Below, in pieces: positions 7,797 to 15,556 of a DNA stretch of 35,746 nucleotides. Made by a program: the position numbers and the translations under genes. Every line of letters begins with the position of its first letter. The stretch's first letter is position 1. The notes under the pieces were generated by a model. It saw only the letters and a list, made by a program, of their open reading frames with translations, had not been told where the DNA came from and made no database searches. Origin of the DNA: JADHLK01 sp038131695 (GTDB lineage Bacteria > Pseudomonadota > Alphaproteobacteria > Puniceispirillales > Puniceispirillaceae); contig JAYPQA010000006.1 in NCBI GenBank assembly GCA_038131695.1, positions 1 through 35,746 on the forward strand, written 5' to 3'.

Positions 7797-9562
7797 CCCA
7801 GCACAGGCAACCACCAATCATCGGCCAGCCTGGCATCTGCCAGCTCATCCGCCAGCGGGGCTCCTTGATACATAGTGATCCGCGTCCAGCGATCTGATTT
7901 CGGGTCAAATTTGGACGCACCAAAAAAGGACAGCTTGCAGCGCAGCATATCCACCGGCAAACAGCTGGCATCCAGCAGATTATCCTGAATTTCCGAATAA
8001 GGGGCCCAGCCATTGGTCTGCACCCGCTGCACCGCCAGCCTGTGTTGCGGAAAGGCCAGCAGAAATTCTGCCACCAGCTTGTCCGGCGGGGCGGTTTCCA
8101 GCCAGCCTGCCAGCGCCGCCTCCATAGCCTGCACCCGGCGGGCAATATCCAGCGGCGTTTCCAGCTCAGAACCAGCTTCCAGATGCCGGTTGCCGAGGCG
8201 CGGCTCCAGCTTTGCTGCCGAGACATACCAGAAATGCTGGATCGCGTCCGGCTGGCTGAAATCCACGGCCAGCGCCCAGCCAAATTGCTGTCTTGTTTCG
8301 GCCAGCAGGTCGGCCGCGCGCGCCGCCGGGTTCAGCCGGGCCTCCTGGCTGGAATCCATGCAATCCGCCAGCCCGTCAATCGCCTCCCCATTCACCTCAA
8401 GGCACAGGGCCAGCATCAATTCCTGACATTCCTGTGATCTGTCAGCAGCCAGCCCGGCCAGCGCCGCAAACGGATAGGGGCCGTTCAGCAGGTCAGCCGA
8501 CAGGCTGGCCTGCACCGCAGCCCATTCCGCCCGCAAATTCTGAATACGGGTCTGGGCAGCCTCATCCGGGACCTGCCACTCGGCCAAATGCCCGCCCGCC
8601 CGGCTGGCCAGCTCCTGCAATCTTTGCTGCTGTTCTGGGCTTGCCTCAGCCAGCCCGCGCACCCGCGCCCAGGCAGTCTCGCGGGCCAGCATCCAGTTAT
8701 TCAGCAACACCGGATGCGTAACCAGAAACGGGGCCATGCCCAGCCCGGTAGAATTGCCGATACCCAGATGGCGGCGCAATTCGCGATCCAGCCTGATCGC
8801 CTTTTTCCCGCCTCTGGCCGCAGCGATATGATCAACCAGATCATGGGTGAAATGCCGGATCAGATAGACCGCCATCATCTCAGCTGCAAAGGGGCGCGCG
8901 AAACCATCCCGCCCGGCAGATGAATCCCCGGCAGCTTGATCCCCGGCAGATGGATCTCCGGCAGATGAATCTCCGGCAAACTGTTCGCGGTCGCAGATGC
9001 CGAATTTGCCATTGCCATAAACCGCCGTGGTGCGCATCAGATAGCCGGTGCGGGCAATCAGCCCGGCCTCCGGCTGGCGCCCTTCGGCCAACGCGCTGAC
9101 CAGCTCTTCAAACAGGCGCACCGACTTATTGGCCCTGGACAGCACCAGATCGCGCGGCCCGTAGCGGCCCTTTTCCTGATGCGGGGCTGCGGCCTGCAAC
9201 CTGTCCAGCTCAGCCCGGTCAGGCACCCCGTCATAAAGCACAAAAGTAGCATCCCAGGCGGTGGCGATTACCCGGTCGGTGCGCGCGGAGTCAGCCAGCT
9301 GGTTAGAGAAGGCAACCAGCGAATAGACCGCCGCGTTATAATCCAGCCGATAAACAGCCCGCCCCCAGCCATTTTTGTCTATCTCCCAGACAGCGCGGCT
9401 GATTTTGGCCTCTCCGGCAGACAGGCTGCGCAGCAACACCCGCATAAAAGACAGGCGGGTCGGAAAAAAGCTGCCCATTCTGGACAGGCGCATCACCTCA
9501 GCAGGCGGGCGCAAGCGGGCGCTTTCAACCGGATCAAGCTGACAGGACAAATCACGCATCAT
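7793..9562 (-). CDS. 589-aa conserved-looking protein of unknown function
   Basis: I do not recognise this protein's function. It is a long soluble protein (589 aa) without a signal peptide or clear membrane helix. It has an ordered aromatic-rich N-terminal part (MGSFFPTRLSFMRVLL, VYRLDYNAAVYSLVAFSN), a basic helical middle (KKAIRLDRELRRHLGIGNSTGLGMAPFLVTHP) and a C-terminal region ending WLPVLG. Around residues 197-217 there is a short AGDxS pentapeptide repeat encoded by a 15-bp tandem repeat. Codon use and frame integrity look like a real gene. It overlaps the dipeptidase-like gene upstream (ATGA, 9559-9562) and the small downstream gene (ATGA, 7793-7796), so the three are probably co-translated. 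Confidence 0.7.
   Translation of the reverse strand: MMRDLSCQLDPVESARLRPPAEVMRLSRMGSFFPTRLSFMRVLLRSLSAGEAKISRAVWEIDKNGWGRAVYRLDYNAAVYSLVAFSNQLADSARTDRVIATAWDATFVLYDGVPDRAELDRLQAAAPHQEKGRYGPRDLVLSRANKSVRLFEELVSALAEGRQPEAGLIARTGYLMRTTAVYGNGKFGICDREQFAGDSSAGDPSAGDQAAGDSSAGRDGFARPFAAEMMAVYLIRHFTHDLVDHIAAARGGKKAIRLDRELRRHLGIGNSTGLGMAPFLVTHPVLLNNWMLARETAWARVRGLAEASPEQQQRLQELASRAGGHLAEWQVPDEAAQTRIQNLRAEWAAVQASLSADLLNGPYPFAALAGLAADRSQECQELMLALCLEVNGEAIDGLADCMDSSQEARLNPAARAADLLAETRQQFGWALAVDFSQPDAIQHFWYVSAAKLEPRLGNRHLEAGSELETPLDIARRVQAMEAALAGWLETAPPDKLVAEFLLAFPQHRLAVQRVQTNGWAPYSEIQDNLLDASCLPVDMLRCKLSFFGASKFDPKSDRWTRITMYQGAPLADELADARLADDWWLPVLG
8913..8972. repeat. Four 15-bp in-frame tandem repeats
   Basis: Four imperfect 15-bp units of the type CCGGCAGATGAATCC lie head to tail and begin a fifth. 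Because 15 is a multiple of three they add AGD(S/P/Q)(S/A)-type pentapeptides to the 589-aa protein without breaking its frame. The sequence lies between two better-ordered segments and probably encodes a flexible linker that can change length by slippage. Confidence 0.85.
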
Positions 9563-10548
9563 GCTGTCTCCGGCCCGAAATTCTGTTCAAAAAAGCGCAG
9601 CCAATTACCGCCCATGATTTTGGCAACCTCTCCGGCATCAAAGCCCTTTTGCTCCAGACCCTTGGCAATATTGCCAAAATCGCGGCTGTCACGGAACCAG
9701 TCCGGCTGCGGCGGAAAGCCTGCGGCGGCGGCTGAGCCCTCGCCATAATCCAGAGTTTTTGTCCAGCGCCCGTTACGCATCCATTCGACCACAGAATCGG
9801 GCTGATCCTGACAGAGATCGGAGCCGATGGCGATATGCTCCACCCCCATCTTTTCGGCTGTTTCGGCAATCATGGCACAGAAATCATCCAGCTGGCAGGC
9901 ACTGCCCCCTTTCAAATGATGCGGATAAACCGAAAAGCCCAGCATACCGCCGGTATCAGCCAGCCCCTGCAAAATAGCCTCTGACTTGTTACGGCGCGCC
10001 GGATGCCAGCTGGCCGGGTTGGCATGGCTGACCACAATCGGGCGGCGCGATATATCCATTGCCTGCAAGGTAGAAGCTTCGGCAGAATGGCTCATATCCA
10101 CCACCAGCCCGACCCGGTTCATCTCGGCTATCACCTCGCGGCCCATGCGGGTAATGCCGCTATCCGTCTGTTCATAACAGCCGGTCGCCAGCAGCGATTG
10201 GTTATTATAGGTCAGCTGCATGAAACGCACCCCCAGACGGTGCCAAATCTCAACCAGCCCTATATCATCCTCTATCGGAGAGGGGTTTTGAAAGCCAAAC
10301 AGGATAGCGGTGCGCCCGCAGGCTTTGGCCGCGCGCACTTCAGCTGCCGTTCCAGCCGGACAAATCAGGTCATCATAAATCTCAAACCAGCGATTCCACT
10401 GTTCCAGATTGAGCACTGTCTCGCGGAAATTTTCATGATAGGCGATGGTGACATGGACGCAGTCCAGCCCGCCCTGGCGCAGCTGCCGGAAAATCTTTTC
10501 TGACCAGTTTGCATATTGCAGACCGTCAATGAAAAAGGACTCTGCCAT
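9559..10548 (-). CDS. M19 renal-dipeptidase-like hydrolase lacking part of the metal site
   Basis: A 329-aa TIM-barrel protein of the M19 (membrane dipeptidase) family. It has the family blocks GLVVDMSHS (His154), VVSHANP (His175), RNKSEAILQGLADTGGMLG and IAIGSDL (Asp244). Classical members bind two zinc ions through an N-terminal H-x-D, a bridging Glu and these two His. Here the N-terminal site reads IDGLQYAN, so both H and D are missing, and the bridging Glu is Gln87 (FGFQNPS). Peptidase activity is therefore doubtful; a mononuclear hydrolase or a different substrate is possible. It is cytosolic, without a signal peptide, and is the first gene of the coupled trio with the 589-aa and DUF3726-like proteins. 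Confidence 0.85.
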   Translation of the reverse strand: MAESFFIDGLQYANWSEKIFRQLRQGGLDCVHVTIAYHENFRETVLNLEQWNRWFEIYDDLICPAGTAAEVRAAKACGRTAILFGFQNPSPIEDDIGLVEIWHRLGVRFMQLTYNNQSLLATGCYEQTDSGITRMGREVIAEMNRVGLVVDMSHSAEASTLQAMDISRRPIVVSHANPASWHPARRNKSEAILQGLADTGGMLGFSVYPHHLKGGSACQLDDFCAMIAETAEKMGVEHIAIGSDLCQDQPDSVVEWMRNGRWTKTLDYGEGSAAAAGFPPQPDWFRDSRDFGNIAKGLEQKGFDAGEVAKIMGGNWLRFFEQNFGPETA

Positions 10549-10706
10549 ATCCCTGCCCTGTTCCTGCTTTCAGGCCCGTTTGCGGTGCTTACCCGAAAGA
10601 CTAGACTGAACCATTTTCTGGTCAATGCAAAAATGCTTGCAATCGCGAGCATAACAGGTCAGCAATAGCAGCATTAAAAGCAGGATGTCCAGACAGGGAA
10701 GCAAGA

Positions 10707-11060
10707 ATGATGGGTGAAATTGGCGAACGCCCCTGGGGGTATTATGAGGTTCTGGCTGAAGCAGAGGGCTGGAAAACCAAGCGAATCTGCGTTAATCCGG
10801 GCGGCCGGCTTTCTCTGCAATCGCATAAGCACCGGGCCGAAAACTGGGTCGTTGCAGCCGGTCAGGCGACGGTCACAGTCAATGGGGAGATGAGCAGGCT
10901 GGACCCGGCCATGAGCATCTTTATTCCACAAGGCGCAAAGCACCGCCTGGAAAATCTGGCAGAGGATATGCTGGTGCTGATCGAGGTGCAGACCGGCAGC
11001 TATCTGGGCGAGGATGACATCGAACGGTTTGATGATATTTATGGCCGCGCTGGCGGGTGA
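10707..11060 (+). CDS. Mannose-6-phosphate isomerase type II-like cupin
   Basis: A 117-aa single-domain cupin matching the C-terminal phosphomannose-isomerase domain of bifunctional ManC/AlgA proteins. The opening ERPWGYYEVL, the metal-binding loop PGGRLSLQSHKHRAENWVVAAGQATV (Gln, two His, Glu) and the second motif FIPQGAKHRLEN are all present. The nucleotidyltransferase half is absent, so this is a stand-alone cupin isomerase acting on mannose-6-phosphate or a related sugar phosphate. AGGGAAGCAAGA precedes the ATG at 10707; a second ATG follows at once. It is divergent from the M19-like gene across a 158-bp spacer in which I see no distinct motif. No capsule or sugar-nucleotide gene is adjacent. 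Confidence 0.85.
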   Translation: MMGEIGERPWGYYEVLAEAEGWKTKRICVNPGGRLSLQSHKHRAENWVVAAGQATVTVNGEMSRLDPAMSIFIPQGAKHRLENLAEDMLVLIEVQTGSYLGEDDIERFDDIYGRAGG

Positions 11061-11085
11061 TCGTCAAATCGGGCGTCTTGTGGGC

Positions 11086-11958
11086 CTAGCCAGCCCGGCG
11101 CTCTTGTCTGGCCCGCCGCCACAGATACAGGCCCGACAGCACAATTATCGCCGCCCCGGCCAGTGTTGAGGCCGCCGGAATTTCAGCAAAAAACAAAAAT
11201 CCCCAGAGCAGGGCGGAAACCAGCGTCAGATAATTCATCGGGGCCAGATCGCTGGCCTCCGTCAGGCTCATCGCCTTAATCAGCGTATAATGGCCGGTGC
11301 CCGCCACAACCGGCAAAAACAGCATCAGACCCGCCTCTTTCAGTGATCCGGGCAGCACAAAGACAAGGGGCAATATGGCGGTGCTGGCCATTGCCCCGAA
11401 ACCGGCGGTATAAAGCAGGGTGGTATCTGCTGATTCAGAAGACCCCAAAAAGCGCGTCAGAATGGCAAAAATCGCATAGCCGGTCGCCGCTCCCAGCGGC
11501 AGCAGGCTATAGAGGCTGAAAGAGGCACCCAGCGGCTGGATAATGATCAGCGCCCCGAGGAAACCGCCAGCCAGGCTGAACAGGCGGCGCGGGCCAATTT
11601 GCTCACGCAGGAACAGCACCGCCAGCACGGTGATAATCAACGGGCCCACCTGAAAGATCGCCATTGCCATGCCCTGTTGCAAATATTTCAGCGAAACAAA
11701 GAACATACAGGTGGCAAAAAACAGGGCGGCAGAGCGAAAAAACTGCAAATAGGGGTGACGGCTGCGCCAGGTCTCAGCCAGCTTTGGGGCCAGAATGATC
11801 AGCACAAACAGAAACTGGCCGGTATAGCGGGCCCAGACCACCTCCATCACCGGCAAACTCTGCGAGAGATATTTGGCCACCGCATCCATCAGCGGAAAGC
11901 ACACCACCGTAAAGCCCATATAAATATAAGCTGTGCGGCGCTGCCGGGCCAGATCCAT
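11086..11958 (-). CDS. EamA/DMT-family permease
   Basis: The third EamA-type inner-membrane permease in the window, 290 aa, with two five-helix repeats. Blocks typical of the family are the EVVWARYTGQFLFVLIIL region of the first repeat, KYLQQGMAMAIFQVGPLIITVLAVLFLREQIGPRR, and APMNYLTLVSALLWGFLFFAEIPAAST at the end of the second. The short Arg-rich tail RRARQERRAG is cytosolic. It lies 63 bp downstream of the QuiC-type gene on the same strand, so it may be transcribed with it and could move a related small molecule. That link rests on position only. Confidence 0.85.
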   Translation of the reverse strand: MDLARQRRTAYIYMGFTVVCFPLMDAVAKYLSQSLPVMEVVWARYTGQFLFVLIILAPKLAETWRSRHPYLQFFRSAALFFATCMFFVSLKYLQQGMAMAIFQVGPLIITVLAVLFLREQIGPRRLFSLAGGFLGALIIIQPLGASFSLYSLLPLGAATGYAIFAILTRFLGSSESADTTLLYTAGFGAMASTAILPLVFVLPGSLKEAGLMLFLPVVAGTGHYTLIKAMSLTEASDLAPMNYLTLVSALLWGFLFFAEIPAASTLAGAAIIVLSGLYLWRRARQERRAG

Positions 11959-12021
11959 CAGCCTTGCCAGTCCTGTTTCTGGGCTGAGATGCGAAACGGC
12001 GCATTAGCCGCGCCATAGCCA

Positions 12022-13851
12022 TTATAGCCTGCCGCTGCGCTGGGTAATTTCAAAAAACATACCGGCCCCCCAATTCTGGCTGTAGAGCTGAAAAAACTCA
12101 CCGCCTGCCTCGTCGCAATCATACATGATTTGGCGGGCACGCAGCCGGGCCAGAAATTCTGCCTCCAGGCCGAAACGCGCCTCAAGATCATCCCAGTAAT
12201 TGGGCGAGAGCACAAGAGCTGAAAATCCATTTTCGGCCAGCCGGTCTGCGGTGGCAAAAATATCATCGCTGGCAAAGGCAATATGCTGAACGGTTGAGCC
12301 GGTTGTCTGGGCAACAAAATGACCGGCCAGCGTATTTTGCGATTCCGCCCCGTTCAGCGTGATCCGCAAAGAGCCATCCCCATTTTCAATCGCCTGGCTG
12401 CGCACCAGCCCGGCCGGGTCCACCACATCCACCATCGCCACCTTGCCGGTCTCAAACAGGCTGGTATAAAACAGCGTCCAGCTCAGCATTTCTTCATATT
12501 TCATTGTCTGGGCCAGATGATCAATATGCACCAGCCCGGCCCCGTCCCCGGGCTGCAACGGGCGGTGTTCGTTGAAATCCACCTCCCAGATGCGGGCCAG
12601 ATCACTGCTGGAATCGAGGAAATGCATCACCCCGCTGCCAACCCCCTTGACCGCCGGAATCTGCAATTCTGTTTCCGCTGTGGGCTGGCTGAACATATCT
12701 GCTCCCAGCGCAATGGCCCGCTCAGCTGTCTGGTGCGCATCAGAAACCCGCAGCCCGATATCGCAAACTGAGGTTCCGTGCAGCAAACGGGCGGAATGGG
12801 CGTGACTGCCCTCTTCTGTATTGATCAAAATCTGTATATCGCCCTGCCGCCAGAGCTGCACCTGTTTGGAAATATGCTGGCCGGTATGAACAAAGCCAAG
12901 GCTGGCCAGCAGGCCGCCCAGCTTTTCCGCTTCTGTCTCATCTGCGGTGAATTCAATGAATTCCACCCCGCTGGCTGGCTGCCTCGCCGGAATTTCAGGC
13001 AGGTTCCAGGCGGCCTGTGGCTCAGTGCGCTGCACGCTGTCCATCAAATTGACCAGAGAGCGCCAGCCATCCCGGGCAATCGTCCAGGGGCTGCCCCCGC
13101 GGAACAAATCATTAAAGATTTCCAGCGAAACCGGCCCGTCATAGCCGGTAGCCGCAACCGCCCGCATAAAGTCCGTTACCGGCAAATCCCCCTCACCCGG
13201 CATATTGCGGAAATGACGCGACCAATAGAGCAAATCCATATCTATCAGCGGCGCATCTGCCAGCTGGACAAAGAAAATCTTATCCGCTGGAATGGACCGG
13301 ATACTGGTCGACTCAATCTTGCGGGCCAGCGAATGGAAACTGTCCAGAATAATACCGATATTGGGATGATCAGCCCGCCTGACCACTTCCCAGACATCGC
13401 GGTGATCATGGATATGCCGTCCCCAGGCCAACCCCTCATAGCCGACCCGGATCCCCTTCTTTGCCGCCCGCTCTCCCAGCTCGGCAAAATCATCGGCGGC
13501 CCGGTCAATGCCGCCCAGCCCATGCGGTGATATGGACGAGCAGACCAGCATCAAATCAACACCCAGCTGGTTCATCAGATCAAATTTCTGTTCTGCCCGG
13601 TCAAAGGCGCGGCTGCGCTGCGGCTCGGGCAGTCCCTCAAAATCGCGGAAAGGCTGGAACAGCATAATCTCCAGCCCGTGATCCGCGACCATCCGGCCCA
13701 CTTCGGCAGGCGATCCGTCATAGGCGATGAAATCCTGCTCAAATATCTCTATCCCGTCATAGCCCGCCTCAGCTATTGCGCTCAGCTTTTCGCGAAAGCC
13801 CCCGGCAATGGATACGGTTGCAATACAGCTCTTGAACCCGGGATGACGCAT
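12022..13851 (-). CDS. quiC: QuiC-type 3-dehydroshikimate dehydratase, TIM barrel plus VOC domain
   Basis: A 609-aa two-domain protein. The N-terminal sugar-phosphate-isomerase-like TIM barrel has the four metal ligands in the order and spacing known for QuiC-type dehydratases: Glu139 (VGYEGLAWG), Asp170 (GIILDSFHS), Gln196 (FVQLADAP) and Glu244 (SLEIFNDLFR). The C-terminal half is a 4-hydroxyphenylpyruvate-dioxygenase-like VOC domain with HIDHLAQTM, VQHIAFASDDI and a Glu in GEFFQLYSQ. Such enzymes turn 3-dehydroshikimate into protocatechuate in quinate/shikimate catabolism. The frame stays open upstream to 14220, but the ATG at 13851 starts the conserved barrel just after the crotonase-remnant stop and is the true start. 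No protocatechuate dioxygenase is in the window. Confidence 0.9.
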   Translation of the reverse strand: MRHPGFKSCIATVSIAGGFREKLSAIAEAGYDGIEIFEQDFIAYDGSPAEVGRMVADHGLEIMLFQPFRDFEGLPEPQRSRAFDRAEQKFDLMNQLGVDLMLVCSSISPHGLGGIDRAADDFAELGERAAKKGIRVGYEGLAWGRHIHDHRDVWEVVRRADHPNIGIILDSFHSLARKIESTSIRSIPADKIFFVQLADAPLIDMDLLYWSRHFRNMPGEGDLPVTDFMRAVAATGYDGPVSLEIFNDLFRGGSPWTIARDGWRSLVNLMDSVQRTEPQAAWNLPEIPARQPASGVEFIEFTADETEAEKLGGLLASLGFVHTGQHISKQVQLWRQGDIQILINTEEGSHAHSARLLHGTSVCDIGLRVSDAHQTAERAIALGADMFSQPTAETELQIPAVKGVGSGVMHFLDSSSDLARIWEVDFNEHRPLQPGDGAGLVHIDHLAQTMKYEEMLSWTLFYTSLFETGKVAMVDVVDPAGLVRSQAIENGDGSLRITLNGAESQNTLAGHFVAQTTGSTVQHIAFASDDIFATADRLAENGFSALVLSPNYWDDLEARFGLEAEFLARLRARQIMYDCDEAGGEFFQLYSQNWGAGMFFEITQRSGRL

Positions 13852-13855
13852 CTTC

Positions 13856-14220
13856 TCACTTCCCTTTCCATACAGGCGCGCGTTTTTCCAGAAACGCCCG
13901 CGGCCCTTCTTTGGCATCCTCGCTGGCCAGAATCCGGTCCAGAGCCGGATAGGGCGCAGCAAAGGCCGCCGCCAGACCCGGCTTGTCCAGCCCCTTTTGC
14001 AGCATCTGTTTGGTCGCCTGCACCGAGAGCGGGGCCAGTTCCAGGCAATCTGTGCTGCTAGCTGGCGGGCCATCTCATCCTGCACAAAATAAGCTTCCTG
14101 CCGGTTCTGCAAAATATCCCCGGCCCCCAGCAGCAGCGGCGGCTGCGGGCGTGGCCAATGGGCCGCCAGCTGTCCCGACAGCTGGCCAGTCCATGCTTGC
14201 CTGCTCTGGTTAAGTGTCAT
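13856..14220 (-). pseudogene. Enoyl-CoA hydratase (crotonase) C-terminal remnant
   Basis: From about 14045 down to the stop at 13856, one frame reads LAPLSVQATKQMLQKGLD, then LASEDAKEGPRAFLEKRAPVWKGK, an unmistakable crotonase C-terminus. The upstream 100 or so bases (14220-14110, starting MTLNQSRQAWTG) do not resemble the roughly 170-residue CoA-binding core that should precede it, and the two parts are in different frames, with the shift near 14047. The gene therefore lacks its oxyanion-hole domain and cannot be active. Its stop lies 4 nt before the QuiC start, so it may once have been coupled to it. Either a decayed gene or an assembly deletion would give this picture. Confidence 0.75.
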
Positions 14221-14256
14221 CTTCCCCCCTTATAACTCTCCCACCATGCAAACTGT

Positions 14257-14298
14257 TTTGATGATGGGCCAGCCCTTTGATGATGGTTTTTCATCAAA
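14257..14298. promoter_or_regulatory. Candidate operator: direct and inverted TTTGATGA repeats
   Basis: In the AT-rich spacer before the crotonase-remnant/quiC genes, TTTGATGATGG occurs twice with a 19-bp period (14257-14267 and 14276-14286). The second copy forms an inverted repeat with TCATCAAA at 14291-14298 (8-bp arms, 7-base spacer). The two-helical-turn period suits cooperative regulator binding, and the LacI-family gene immediately upstream is the obvious candidate. The hairpin could alternatively be a weak terminator for the lacI-like gene. Confidence 0.5.
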
Positions 14299-14331
14299 TA
14301 TTGAATGAAAATTTGTTATTATTACTGTTTT

Positions 14332-15399
14332 TCATAAAGTTTTATCATTTTTTTCAGATTTTATTTCAGGATAGCCTGCGGGAATATTGCCGGCTGTAAA
14401 AATGTCAAAATCAATAAAATTATCTTTCAGGCTTGTTGATCCCTGATGCCAGCTGATCAGGAAATCAACCGCCAGCACCAGCTGTTTGAGCGGGTTGGAA
14501 TCAATCACAATATCGATCTGGCCGGCGCGCAGATGGGTGATATTCTCCTCACTCAGATCATGCACGATTTTCGCCAGCGAATTCAGCGCCGGGCGCTGGC
14601 CTGCCGCCTCTGCCATCAGCTGCTGCAATTCATCATTGACCGCGCTGTAAAGCACCCGCAAATCAGGCTCCGCCTCCAGCAGGGCGATAATCTGCTGCAG
14701 CCGGAATTCCGGCACCGTATCCGGCCGCAGATGCACCAGCTGGTCTGACCGGCCGGATTTGTCAAAAAAATCAGCAAATCCCCCGGCCCGCAAGCGCTGG
14801 GCCGCCACCGCATGATCCGGCTCAATGATCAGCGCCTTGCCGCCTTTCCGGCAAAAGGCCTCGCTCAGCCTGGCTGCGGTTTCACCAGCCCGCCGGTTAT
14901 CAATCCCCATATAGGCATGGCGGCCACTATCCGGAATATCCGTGCTGATCGTCACAACCGGCAGCTGGCGGACGAATTTTTTGATAATCTCGGCATTTTC
15001 CGGCACATCATTGGCATAAAGGATGATCCCGTCCCGATAGGGGGCAATCGCATTCAGATGCGCGCGCAGCCGGGTCGGCTTGCCCACCGGAATATGGGTG
15101 ATATAGACCTGCACCGGTTCCTGCACCATTTTCGGGGCCAGATGACAGGCCCGGTTCAGCCGCTCATAGTAGGGCGTTGGGGCCCGGTGCAGAATCACCT
15201 CCAGCCGCAAGGTGCGCTGGGATTGTTCAGGCAGCAGCCGGTTAATGCCCAGAAACCGGGCGCTGTCCAGCACCCGGCGCGTGGTCTTTGCACTGACCCC
15301 GCCGCGCGCATTCATTACCCGGTCAACCGTAGCAATCCCCACCCCGGCATGACGGGCAATATCAACAAAGCGCGGTTTTCGGGCGCGGCCCTCAGACAT
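14332..15399 (-). CDS. LacI-family transcriptional regulator
   Basis: A roughly 355-aa repressor with an N-terminal LacI helix-turn-helix (KPRFVDIARHAGVGIATVDRVMNARGGVS) followed by a periplasmic-binding-protein-like ligand domain. The hinge is atypical and the sensor domain resembles the more diverged PBP members rather than classical sugar repressors. The frame is open upstream to 15591, but the conserved helix-turn-helix begins right after the ATG at 15399, which I chose. That ATG is the last of several in-frame ATGs, each carried by a 15-bp tandem repeat. It probably controls the quiC block downstream, whose promoter carries paired TTTGATGA elements. A role in sensing quinate, shikimate or another aromatic precursor is inferred. 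Confidence 0.85.
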   Translation of the reverse strand: MSEGRARKPRFVDIARHAGVGIATVDRVMNARGGVSAKTTRRVLDSARFLGINRLLPEQSQRTLRLEVILHRAPTPYYERLNRACHLAPKMVQEPVQVYITHIPVGKPTRLRAHLNAIAPYRDGIILYANDVPENAEIIKKFVRQLPVVTISTDIPDSGRHAYMGIDNRRAGETAARLSEAFCRKGGKALIIEPDHAVAAQRLRAGGFADFFDKSGRSDQLVHLRPDTVPEFRLQQIIALLEAEPDLRVLYSAVNDELQQLMAEAAGQRPALNSLAKIVHDLSEENITHLRAGQIDIVIDSNPLKQLVLAVDFLISWHQGSTSLKDNFIDFDIFTAGNIPAGYPEIKSEKNDKTL

Positions 15400-15453
15400 G
15401 GCCACCCCGGACATGGCCACCCCAGACATGACGACCCCAGACATGGCCACCCC
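15394..15453. repeat. 15-bp tandem repeat carrying start codons
   Basis: Four full copies and a partial fifth of a 15-bp unit (plus strand AGACATGGCCACCCC) span the start of the lacI-like gene. On the coding strand each unit reads ATG-TCT-GGG-GTN-GYC, so every copy offers an in-frame ATG preceded by a G-rich run from the previous copy. Translation beginning at any copy adds multiples of MSGVA to the protein. Confidence 0.85.
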
Positions 15454-15556
15454 AGATATGACATGAATGCTCCGGCCAGCCAGACAGAATTGATTGCTTT
15501 TCATCATAATCGCAGGATGCGCCATCGCTGCCAGACTCAAGCCGGGAGTTGGCTTT

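Noticed and set aside
12022..14220. A 732-aa protein made of a novel N-terminal domain fused to the QuiC-type enzyme
   Set aside because: The extra 123 residues overlap, in another frame, an unmistakable crotonase C-terminus, and the conserved barrel starts at the ATG at 13851.
15394..15453. The 15-bp tandem repeat as a CRISPR-like or mobile-element end
   Set aside because: Units are adjacent without spacers, match codon length and lie within a coding frame.
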